From a virus, in the IMG/VR virus record IMGVR_UViG_3300047478_000074, positions 1-25,299 of that record: 25,299 nucleotides of DNA; one strand, given 5' to 3'. Below, one piece after another: positions 7,990 to 15,184 of the stretch (position 1 is the first letter of the stretch; each line of letters starts with the position of its first letter). The notes beneath the pieces are model-generated. The model was given only the letters and a program-made list of their open reading frames with translations. It had not been told where the DNA came from and did not search any database. The position numbers were made by a program, and so were the translations under genes.

Positions 7990-9120
7990 CTATTTCTGTG
8001 GGTATTTCCTACGTTGTCTTATTGCATCACCAACTACCGGGACATCCTCCCAGGTAGCTGCTCGACCACTAAGCATCCCTTGAGTAGCTGGACTCAATCC
8101 CGAAGAGTCCACTGGAGCAACTTGAGGTTTACTTGGTGCTTGCTGCATACTTTCTATTTGATTCTCTAGAGCTAGGTACTGATCTGGAACCATACGAGCT
8201 TTAGCTTCCTCAAGAGTTCCCTTACCACTCAAGATCATCTGAGCCATCTTGGGGATATCACTAGGGGAGTACCGTTTGAGTCCAGCATCAGTTGCTGGTG
8301 TAGCTGTAGGAGTAGCTGCTGGACTACCAAGCATTCCCTTAGGTCTACCAGCTATTCCCTGAAGCTTCTTGAACTCATTCGCATGAAATATAGACTCTAC
8401 CTGGTTGAGGTCCAAAGGCTGTGGCTTACGTCCCTCTTGCTTAGCTATAGCTTTCTCTTGATCATTAAGCTTCTCTGCCAGAGCTTCTTGACCATCTGGT
8501 CCAAGAGTCTGCCACTTCTCAGAGGAGTTCTTCTGGAATGCTACTAGATCTCTCCCTGTAAACTCAGTGCCACCTTTGCCATAGGAAGCTAACAGAGCTT
8601 GTCCCATTGGTTCCATAAGGGGGTCTGCTTTCATCTTGACAATCTTCTGGAGAACTGGGTCGAGCGACTGGAAGTCTTCGTTCTTCTCCAGAGATGCTAA
8701 TTGCTTAGCTCTCTTAGCTTCATCCTTCTCATCGGCAAAGTTAGCTAATTGCTTAGCCACACTAACCTGCTTAGCTGCCTGTGCGCTTATCTCAGATAGT
8801 CTGTTAGAATGCTCTTCAGTACTCATCTCCCTCTTGAAGCCAATCTCGGTGTTGAGTCTGGACTCTGCATTAAGATCAGCTATCTGCTGGTTCTGCGCCT
8901 GGAACTCCATCTGTTTATCTTGTTGACCACCAAGGAATTCCTGTTGGTTCCCCTGCATAGTCTCAGCATGTCTCATCTTGATCTCTTCAAGATTCTTCTG
9001 TCGTTCCCACAAAGCTTGATCACGCTGAGTCTGCCAGTCCATCTTGGCTTTCTCATTTAGCATCGTAGAGAAGTTCTGCATACCCTGGCCTAATCCAGCC
9101 ATTGCTCCTAGCATACCCAT
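7990..9120 (-). CDS. Coiled-coil ejection/internal virion protein, 376 aa
   Basis: The start ATG 9120 overlaps the upstream TAA (TAATG) and follows an AGGGGGG ribosome-binding stretch. Residues 20-145 are a long Gln/Glu/Lys coiled coil. A helical middle follows, then a Pro/Ala/Thr linker (about 268-278) and a basic tail ending RQRRKYPQK. It carries three copies of a short GML element: residues 2-4, 262-264 (KGMLGS) and 348-350 (QGMLSG). The gene lies directly ahead of the giant virion protein, the place T7-like phages use for gp15-type internal proteins. I recognise no enzymatic domain. An ejection-complex subunit is inferred from composition and position. Confidence 0.75.
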   Translation of the reverse strand: MGMLGAMAGLGQGMQNFSTMLNEKAKMDWQTQRDQALWERQKNLEEIKMRHAETMQGNQQEFLGGQQDKQMEFQAQNQQIADLNAESRLNTEIGFKREMSTEEHSNRLSEISAQAAKQVSVAKQLANFADEKDEAKRAKQLASLEKNEDFQSLDPVLQKIVKMKADPLMEPMGQALLASYGKGGTEFTGRDLVAFQKNSSEKWQTLGPDGQEALAEKLNDQEKAIAKQEGRKPQPLDLNQVESIFHANEFKKLQGIAGRPKGMLGSPAATPTATPATDAGLKRYSPSDIPKMAQMILSGKGTLEEAKARMVPDQYLALENQIESMQQAPSKPQVAPVDSSGLSPATQGMLSGRAATWEDVPVVGDAIRQRRKYPQK

Positions 9121-9698
9121 TAGCGAGCCCCCCTAAGCATTCCAGCAGGTTGTCCTTTAGCTTGCTGTTTCTTAGCATATGCTTCCATAGCTGTCATCTG
9201 AGAAGGTTCCGTAGGTATTCCTGAAGCTTCTGCTCCACGCAGTCCAGCACTTCTATGCTCTTCTGACATTAGCGGCTCAGTCTTCTTTTGTAACTCTATA
9301 GGATCTAAAGAGCCATCCGCTAAGCCCTTCTCGATGTACTTCTGCATGGTATTCTGAAGAATCATTGCGACCTCTTCTTCAGATTCCAACTGGAAAGCAC
9401 CAGAAGCATTACCAATCTCTATGAGATCACCAACTAGAAACTGAGATGCAGCAACAAGAGTATCCAGTGAAGGCTTCTTACCCCCCTTAGTAGCAGCTTG
9501 CTCCATTTGGTCATTCACTAGCATTGCTACTTGAGGTACGGTCTCCTGTGGATCTCCTGCTGCTAGCATCTCTTGTACTTTAGGACTCGTAGTCTTTGAG
9601 TGGAGCATCTTAGATAACCCGAGGATATACGCTTCGGCCTCTCGCTGAGCTTTGGGATCTACCTTCTGTTCTCCTTGTACCGCCTGTTCGTTAGCCAT
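9120..9698 (-). CDS. Virion-associated hypothetical protein, 192 aa
   Basis: I place the start at ATG 9698 (MANEQAV), which overlaps the upstream stop as ATGGCTAA and has GGGGGA 5 bases ahead. An ATG at 9713 (MLGDI) is possible but would sit on that Shine-Dalgarno. The sequence is mostly helical and acidic with no cysteine. It ends in a short basic tail, GMLRGAR, which matches the N-terminal GMLRGSG of the next protein upstream in the operon. It lies between two coiled-coil ejection proteins and is probably a minor virion or chaperone component. I do not recognise the family. Confidence 0.7.
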   Translation of the reverse strand: MANEQAVQGEQKVDPKAQREAEAYILGLSKMLHSKTTSPKVQEMLAAGDPQETVPQVAMLVNDQMEQAATKGGKKPSLDTLVAASQFLVGDLIEIGNASGAFQLESEEEVAMILQNTMQKYIEKGLADGSLDPIELQKKTEPLMSEEHRSAGLRGAEASGIPTEPSQMTAMEAYAKKQQAKGQPAGMLRGAR

Positions 9699-10620
9699 TA
9701 TATCCCCCAACATCTATAGAACTCAAGATGCTATCCATAGTCTCCGCTCGTTCACTGTAGCGTTCATGTAGCTTGTCCCATTGAGCTTGTCTAGCTGCTA
9801 CAGATCCCTGGAGTTGTCCTTCAGCAGCACCTATAGATGCACCATACTGACCTACAAGAGACTCATTATTAGCCAACTGAGTCATAGCTGCTTGTAGTTC
9901 TGCGGCTTTCTGTTGGATCTGCTGGTTAGCTTGAGCAATCTGAGGGGCAAGCTGCTCGGCTGCTCTTGCTTTGTATTGGGATTCTACAGATCCATAAGCA
10001 TCATTAAGTAACTCATGAAGCTCTTTGCCACGGAGACCACCCTGCCCTTTAACCCTCACGTCAACATTATAAAATGCACCACCATCCACCCAGTTCCCAG
10101 TGTAAGACCCATCGCCTCTATTAAAAGCCTCTGAGTTCAAGCTATTGATTACTTCCTTTGGGAGGTAGTAGGTCTGCTCTACATTATTTCCATTGACAAC
10201 CCTAATAGGGGCCATAGAACCTCTGTACTGATCCCAAGAAGTGTTCACGGCACTGTTGAGATCTGGAAGATTCCTACTAGCATCCGATAGCTGCTTCTTT
10301 GCAGTCTCTATAGAAGCCTTAGATCTATTAACTTCTGATAGAGCACCCTGGTATTGGTTCTTGTATCCTGTGATCTGCCCCTGACGTTCCTTGACCTTCC
10401 CTTGGAAATCCTTCTCCTCAGTTCGCATCTCGACAGCAGCAGGTTCAACAGTAGAAATCCCTAGATCTTCGTAGAAATTCACAAAGGAACCCCTACCCTG
10501 GTGCTTCTCTCGATCCATAGCTACCCGAGGTTCTCCTCGTCCCGTATCGACTTCCTGACGTTGTGCTCTTAGACCACCACCACGTACTCCAGATCCACGT
10601 AGCATCCCCTCATTAGGCAT
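9691..10620 (-). CDS. Coiled-coil virion protein, 309 aa
   Basis: The start is taken as ATG 10620 (MPNEGML), which overlaps the upstream TAA and has GAGGAG 7 bases ahead; an ATG at 10635 has no such site. The N-terminus is a flexible Gly/Arg segment beginning GMLRGSGVRGGGLRAQ. Two long helices follow (roughly residues 60-110 and 220-300) rich in Gln, Ala and Lys. They flank a small, probably beta, domain with aromatic and Gly-rich strands (QTYYLPKEVINSL and GNWVDGGAFYNVDVRVKG). The helix-domain-helix layout, with the flanking genes, suggests an ejection-machine subunit. There is no catalytic motif that I can support. Confidence 0.7.
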   Translation of the reverse strand: MPNEGMLRGSGVRGGGLRAQRQEVDTGRGEPRVAMDREKHQGRGSFVNFYEDLGISTVEPAAVEMRTEEKDFQGKVKERQGQITGYKNQYQGALSEVNRSKASIETAKKQLSDASRNLPDLNSAVNTSWDQYRGSMAPIRVVNGNNVEQTYYLPKEVINSLNSEAFNRGDGSYTGNWVDGGAFYNVDVRVKGQGGLRGKELHELLNDAYGSVESQYKARAAEQLAPQIAQANQQIQQKAAELQAAMTQLANNESLVGQYGASIGAAEGQLQGSVAARQAQWDKLHERYSERAETMDSILSSIDVGGYNG

Positions 10621-11449
10621 AAGCAGGCTCCTCATCTAGCATCGGCGCAGGCTGGAAGGCTGGCTTCTGAAGTGTAGTGTCTCTAGAGGGAGCACCCTGA
10701 AGAACACCTCTACGACCAGCTTTAGCACTAGTGACCGCTGATACTTGTCGCTGTCTAGACTCCTCTGTAAGTTTATTGGTTACATCAAACTGTCGCTTAT
10801 GTTCTGCTAACTGCTCTGCTCCGGACTTATATTGTAAAGCAGCATTGTTAGCCGAGGTAGATGCTTGAAGGTTAGCAACACTTTCCTGAGTGGCATTGTT
10901 CATTGCAGTGAGTTCTTTCTGTAGCTCGTTCTGTCTCTCCTGCATCTCCCTCTGCTGTGCTAAGTCCTTATCATGTTGCTCTGCTGCTTGTTGGTTGGCT
11001 TTGTCAGCAGCGTCCTGTTGAGCACTCCCCTGGATTATAGAGCCAACAGTAGATACGGCAGCAGATCCAAGCATACCTGTGGTAGAGCCTAAGAAACCAC
11101 TAGATGTACCAGCAGTAGTTGCAGCAGCACCTGTGGCACTCGCACCAGTTACTGCCCCTGACCCACTAGCTATAGAACCTCCCATCGCAGACTCAGATGC
11201 TCCGAAAGAAGTCGCTCCTGCTGCTGCCGGTCCACCTGCCCAAGCACCAATACCACCGGTTACAGCACCACCTATAGCCCCGAACAGAATACCTTTACCT
11301 ATTGAGCCACCTGTGAATGCCATAGTTAAACCACCTATGACTGCACCCACTACTGCTCCAATTACAACAGCACCTATAAAATAAGCTGTAGTTGCTGATA
11401 CTGTGATCCCTATAGCAGCCGCTATACCTGCACCAACTCCATACGCCAT
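10613..11449 (-). CDS. Membrane-seeking ejection protein (T7 gp14-like layout)
   Basis: The protein has 278 residues, with ATG at 11449 and GGGAGG ahead. Residues 1-75 are almost entirely Gly, Ala, Val and Ile, giving two or three hydrophobic segments (for example FIGAVVIGAVVGAVIGGL). A Ser/Ala/Gly linker to about 145 leads into a strong Gln/Glu/Lys coiled coil (about 145-240) and a short Pro-rich tail. Hydrophobic Gly-rich N-terminus plus coiled coil is the look of T7 gp14-type and similar podophage proteins that insert into the outer membrane during DNA ejection. It also has GMLGS (125-129) and GVLQG (248-252), variants of a short element shared with its neighbours. The role is inferred from layout. 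Confidence 0.75.
   Translation of the reverse strand: MAYGVGAGIAAAIGITVSATTAYFIGAVVIGAVVGAVIGGLTMAFTGGSIGKGILFGAIGGAVTGGIGAWAGGPAAAGATSFGASESAMGGSIASGSGAVTGASATGAAATTAGTSSGFLGSTTGMLGSAAVSTVGSIIQGSAQQDAADKANQQAAEQHDKDLAQQREMQERQNELQKELTAMNNATQESVANLQASTSANNAALQYKSGAEQLAEHKRQFDVTNKLTEESRQRQVSAVTSAKAGRRGVLQGAPSRDTTLQKPAFQPAPMLDEEPAYA
10679..10690. promoter_or_regulatory. Dispersed palindrome, two mismatches in one half
   Basis: GTCTCTAGAGGG in the gp14-like gene. A 19-base stretch around it (10674-10692) is identical to the reverse complement of 16596-16614. Confidence 0.6.
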
Positions 11450-11450
11450 A

Positions 11451-11873
11451 TCAATCCTCCCTTATTCCCATACCTTCAGCAGATACATAAAGAATCTGAT
11501 CAGTTCCTGGGATCTTACAGATCTTCTTAGCACCTACCATTCTCATGAATATCTTAAGATCCAGTCTGGAATCATCTATGAAGTTCAGAAAGGATTTAGC
11601 TCCAAAGTTATCTATCATATACCTGCAAGCTTTAACTGCAAAGTCTCTCAATGCCTTTCCTCGACTGTCTCTAGAGACACTGTGGATGTGTATGATATAT
11701 TTGTCTTGCCCTATGAAATCGAATGTGATCAACTTATCATTCTCTATGAAAAACTTATTGAGACCTTCGATAAGATCATTACGAAGTTTTATGTGGAGAT
11801 TATCAGAATCACCTAGATTATCTGCTAGAATCTCATAGACATCGGGAAGATCAAGTATAGTGCATAGCTTCAT
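11451..11873 (-). CDS. GNAT-like (acetyltransferase-fold) phage protein
   Basis: The protein has 140 residues; the ATG overlaps the upstream stop as TAATG and its TGA lies 2 bases before the next start. Residues 58-75 (KYIIHIHSVSRDSRGKAL) resemble the GNAT beta4 strand and acetyl-CoA loop (R-G-K-A-L where the family has R/Q-x-x-G-x-G/A). A helix with FAVKACRYMIDNFGAKSF and a final RMVGAKKICKIPG also match that fold. Podophages often carry such a protein, known as Gp13-like or DUF2824, among the tail and ejection genes, with no proven substrate. The P-loop lacks the usual second glycine, so catalysis is uncertain. The gene also contains one perfect copy of the dispersed palindrome. Confidence 0.6.
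   Translation of the reverse strand: MKLCTILDLPDVYEILADNLGDSDNLHIKLRNDLIEGLNKFFIENDKLITFDFIGQDKYIIHIHSVSRDSRGKALRDFAVKACRYMIDNFGAKSFLNFIDDSRLDLKIFMRMVGAKKICKIPGTDQILYVSAEGMGIRED
11667..11678. promoter_or_regulatory. Dispersed palindrome, perfect copy 4
   Basis: An exact copy in the GNAT-like gene, extended to 14 bases as TGTCTCTAGAGACA, read as Val-Ser-Arg-Asp. Confidence 0.8.
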
Positions 11874-12796
11874 TAGAAATCCAATGGTGCCAAGTAAGCA
11901 TCCACAAAAGGTTGAATGAAGTCAGCTTCCTCCGCTACACCACCAATGAAAGACAATGAGTTAGCCGCCAGAGTCTGCATCTGTGTTATAGCATTCTGTA
12001 AGGCTTCCGGCCCAAGGTTCAAGAAATCCGGGTCGGTCATTAAGTTCTCCACAGAGATCTGATAGTTCTGCATTATAGCACTCGACTGAGTTCTCAGAGA
12101 CTCCATCTTAGTCTGATCACCTTGGTATGCCTGAAGAAGCAAGTTGTGTTCCTTGTCAAGAGCAGCTTGAGCAGCAGTGTAGGTATTCTGAAGGTCCTGT
12201 ATCCATATCTTAGATTGCTCAGTGGCACCTGTTAGCTGCGACTGGAATGCATTCTGGATATTCTGTTGAGTCTGCTTGATCCCAGCGTTCTGTTCAGCAA
12301 GCTTGGAGCTAACGATACCCTCTGTCATTACACCTGTCTGAGCATTGGTAGCCTGTTGCTCCAATGATTGAGCCTGAGCATATGTCTGAGCATCCTGCTG
12401 GGCTACTGGAAGAGCAGCCTTAATAGCCTCTCGTTCGGAAGCACTAGCAGCTATGGAGCTATTCAGGAGCTTCCTATCTGCTGCCTGCTTGGTTCCACTA
12501 TATCGTGCTTCTTGAAGGTACGGGCTGTCAGATGCCAACAGAGTGTTCAACTGGCCTGACACTGTGCTCTTGTCAGAATCTACAAAGTTCATACCAGAAG
12601 CTACTCCAGCATTACTGAGAACTCCCTGTCGCATACCAGACTGATCTAGTTGGGACCACTCCGGATTAGACTCTGTAGCTGTCTTTCCAACTTCCTCAAA
12701 GGCAACACCCTGGGCCTTAGCTACATCCTGTGCTTGCGTACTGATATTCGTTGGATCTCCGGGAGTGACTGCTCCAGGTATGTTAAGCATTGCCAT
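11873..12796 (-). CDS. Helical virion structural protein, 307 aa
   Basis: ATG 12796 follows AGGAG with 8 bases spacing. The protein is rich in Ala, Gln, Ser and Thr and nearly all helical after residue 60. The block with KLLNSSIAASASEREAIKAA and then ALPVAQQDAQTYAQAQ is a pattern I know from podophage virion proteins in the same position between the tailspike and the ejection proteins. A long coiled coil (about 140-250) leads to a hydrophobic C-terminus (LSFIGGVAEEADFIQPF). No enzyme motif is seen. It is likely a tail-tip or ejection-complex component. A fibre chaperone is the alternative, given its place directly after the tailspike. Confidence 0.7.
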   Translation of the reverse strand: MAMLNIPGAVTPGDPTNISTQAQDVAKAQGVAFEEVGKTATESNPEWSQLDQSGMRQGVLSNAGVASGMNFVDSDKSTVSGQLNTLLASDSPYLQEARYSGTKQAADRKLLNSSIAASASEREAIKAALPVAQQDAQTYAQAQSLEQQATNAQTGVMTEGIVSSKLAEQNAGIKQTQQNIQNAFQSQLTGATEQSKIWIQDLQNTYTAAQAALDKEHNLLLQAYQGDQTKMESLRTQSSAIMQNYQISVENLMTDPDFLNLGPEALQNAITQMQTLAANSLSFIGGVAEEADFIQPFVDAYLAPLDF

Positions 12797-12799
12797 GTG

Positions 12800-15184
12800 T
12801 TATACTCCTAGATAAGATCCGCTGATACGAACAATAGCAGAAGTATCCATAGGTAGTGCTGTTAGAACTCCAGCCTCTTCACTATAGAGTATCACCTGCT
12901 TTCCGGCAGCTCCACCAATTAGAGCTTTAATATTCCCGGTATGACTCAGGTTTTCTACTACCACTTGTACAGGTTGAACACCATTCTGTGTGTCGTTGGA
13001 AGCAATGGGAAGTCCAGAAAGCCTTAAAGTTCCAGTACCTGTATGCCCTGTCCATGTAACTTGTGCATTAAAGAACACTCTATTACTAATCACTGAATAA
13101 GACCCCATCTGTATAAGACCGGAGGCAGTCCCGGCTGAAGTCGCACCTACCGGCACTAGACTTAGTGTCTTCTCGTAAGGAGTTAGTATAGTCGTATATT
13201 GGTTTATAACAGAGGTTGTGAATGCATGAGCTTCTTCTGTAAGCGAAGGGGATATACCCAGTTCAAATGGGGTAGTCACATTGTATGAGTCTGCTTTTAT
13301 TATACTACCAGAAACAGTACCAATGACTGACCCATCAAGATAGATACCACTGATTGTTCTCGAAGATGACCCAAGTATAGCTCCACTAGGTAGTTCATGG
13401 TCAAACATGAAAACATTGGTATCACCAACACTTGCATGTTTACCTGAAGCTGAGAGATTGTTTATCAGAACATTTACATTAAAATTAGAGAGGTGTCCTG
13501 CACAATCTGCTTGTTGATGATAGAAGTGAACAAGATTATTATGGGACTCATATCCGGATACGTTTAGGTCAATACGTACATTCTCGGAATTAGCTTCTAA
13601 ACCTATTGCACCTGATCCATCATTGTAATCCTCCCCCTCACAGGCTAAGGAAATAAAACCATTTGATCCGAAGAAACCGCTTGATGATTCCATCCGTATA
13701 TCTATATCTGCGTTCCTCGTACCAAATCCTATAAAACCCCTCCTCACATCATAACATATCAAATTTGAAATTCTTAAGTTATCACCAACATATACAGCAT
13801 CAACACCATAGTAGCAATTCTTTGCTTTGCAGTTAAGTATCTTGATATTACTCAAGAGTCTCTTATATAACCTCTGATCAGCTATTACCAGGTATGTTAG
13901 ATCCTCTCCCTCAATGTCCTGAATAGTTATATTCTCACTAGCTACCGTAGCATATAGTCGAATAGCAGCCGCCCCCTGCCTTTCGTGTGCCGCCCAAACT
14001 GATGCATCAAAGCCAACATCAAAAAATCGCCCACCCTCCCATTTCAGATTGTCGGAATTTATAAAGGCAAACATAAAAGGGGTTGCAATTGCAGTAGTAT
14101 TTGTAATAAATCTAGATCCATGTGCGTAGATTGTGGTGTTCTGAAGACCAACAACACTTACCAAATTTATGTTTGTACTATGTGATCCTAAGAAGTAATC
14201 TCCTGTGGAGAATTTTATCTCCCGAACTGGATGTGCTATAGCATACAAGAACATTGCATTAAACGCTGCTCTATTGTCGGTTCCAGTAACCCCATTCCAA
14301 TCAGTAACTGCTCCGAAGAATTCTGGAAGAAGGGTATCAAACTGCCTCACCCATGCCCCAGAAACTCCAGAGAGATCTGTTGATGGTGAAACGTAGATAC
14401 CTTGAAGTGTATCCGCACTTACTTCTAATGACAGATCTGAGCTATCGAATATGAAGATACCTTGTCCACCATCACTATCAGTGGATCGGCCCCTTACATA
14501 GGCTGCTGTATGATCTCCAGTATATGCTACCAGTGCTGCTATATTATCTTCATATGGTAATCCAAGAGCGGCAGCGGCGGCGGCAGTTGCAATTCCAGCC
14601 TGTGTTTCAGCAACGATGGCACTAGCTGCTGATTCTGTAGCTTTCGTAGTTGCAATACCAGCTTGAGCGATAGCGATATTCGCTTGAGCAGTAGCAGTAT
14701 TAGCTCTAGTTAATGCTAGTCCAGCCTGAGTAGTAGCTGTAGAAGCATTTGAAGCCGAGGAAATAACATCTGCATTCGTCAGGACTACATCAGCATCTGC
14801 TGCGTTTCTACTTATTAGAGCATTTGCAGCTTGAGTAGTTGCTATACCAGCCTGAGTAGTAGCTGTAGAGGCTCCCGATGTAGCTATACCAGCCTGAGTA
14901 GTTGTAGTAGAAGCATTAGAGATCGCAGTGTTTGCACTAGCTAAAGCCTTAGCAGCATGGTGTAATGCCGAGTACTGCCCCGAATCTACTTCTATATCTT
15001 CGGGATTCTGAGCCCACGCTTCTGCTATGTCTGTGTAGGCTGCTATAACAGGCTCCCAGCCTATTGTAGCTGCTTCCACAAGAATGAATGCTGCATCAAC
15101 TCTATTAGAGAGTACATTAACATCTGCTGCGAATGCAGTGTCACCATCTATGAGAGTTGGTGGTTTGGTAAAGTATGTTCCCAT
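12800..15184 (-). CDS. Tailspike: head-binding N-terminus, coiled stalk, beta-helix body
   Basis: The protein has 794 residues; ATG 15184 overlaps the upstream TAA. The first 75 residues include AEAWAQNPED and GQYSALHHAAKAL, an N-terminal particle-attachment pattern of podophage tail fibres. Residues 78-205 are Ala/Thr/Gln repeats built on TTQAGIATxxA, predicted as a triple coiled stalk. From about residue 285 (LPEFFGAVTDWNG, then NRAAFNAMFLYA) a pectate-lyase-type right-handed beta-helix starts, which in tailspikes binds or cuts host surface polysaccharide. The last 120 residues look like a beta-sandwich trimer cap. The part encoding the beta-helix (about 13300-14300) looks richer in A and T than the flanks, consistent with exchange of the receptor-binding part. 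The sugar specificity is unknown. Confidence 0.85.
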   Translation of the reverse strand: MGTYFTKPPTLIDGDTAFAADVNVLSNRVDAAFILVEAATIGWEPVIAAYTDIAEAWAQNPEDIEVDSGQYSALHHAAKALASANTAISNASTTTTQAGIATSGASTATTQAGIATTQAANALISRNAADADVVLTNADVISSASNASTATTQAGLALTRANTATAQANIAIAQAGIATTKATESAASAIVAETQAGIATAAAAAALGLPYEDNIAALVAYTGDHTAAYVRGRSTDSDGGQGIFIFDSSDLSLEVSADTLQGIYVSPSTDLSGVSGAWVRQFDTLLPEFFGAVTDWNGVTGTDNRAAFNAMFLYAIAHPVREIKFSTGDYFLGSHSTNINLVSVVGLQNTTIYAHGSRFITNTTAIATPFMFAFINSDNLKWEGGRFFDVGFDASVWAAHERQGAAAIRLYATVASENITIQDIEGEDLTYLVIADQRLYKRLLSNIKILNCKAKNCYYGVDAVYVGDNLRISNLICYDVRRGFIGFGTRNADIDIRMESSSGFFGSNGFISLACEGEDYNDGSGAIGLEANSENVRIDLNVSGYESHNNLVHFYHQQADCAGHLSNFNVNVLINNLSASGKHASVGDTNVFMFDHELPSGAILGSSSRTISGIYLDGSVIGTVSGSIIKADSYNVTTPFELGISPSLTEEAHAFTTSVINQYTTILTPYEKTLSLVPVGATSAGTASGLIQMGSYSVISNRVFFNAQVTWTGHTGTGTLRLSGLPIASNDTQNGVQPVQVVVENLSHTGNIKALIGGAAGKQVILYSEEAGVLTALPMDTSAIVRISGSYLGV
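14570..14950 (-). repeat. Imperfect tandem repeats encoding the tailspike stalk
   Basis: Units reading, on the plus strand, close to 'ataccagcctgagtagt' followed by 'agctgtag' recur several times with variable spacing. They encode TTQAGIAT-type heptad-like repeats. Such repeats can lengthen or shorten the stalk by recombination. Confidence 0.75.

Noticed and set aside
7530-8171. Further CTCTAGAG cores at 7530-7537 and 8164-8171 as members of the palindrome family
   Set aside because: Both outer positions on each side fail to match or match poorly, so they were not listed as sites, though they add to the core count.
10621-10635. Start of the 309-residue gene at ATG 10635
   Set aside because: The ATG at 10620 has GAGGAG at proper spacing and a normal stop-start overlap; the upstream one has neither.
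11079-11384. Pro/Ala-rich plus-strand open frame opposite the gp14-like gene
   Set aside because: Its composition is the mirror of the Gly/Ala codons on the minus strand, it has no ribosome-binding site, and it runs against every other gene.
14570-14950. Possible CRISPR-like array
   Set aside because: The repeats are imperfect, unevenly spaced, in frame, and encode the tailspike stalk.
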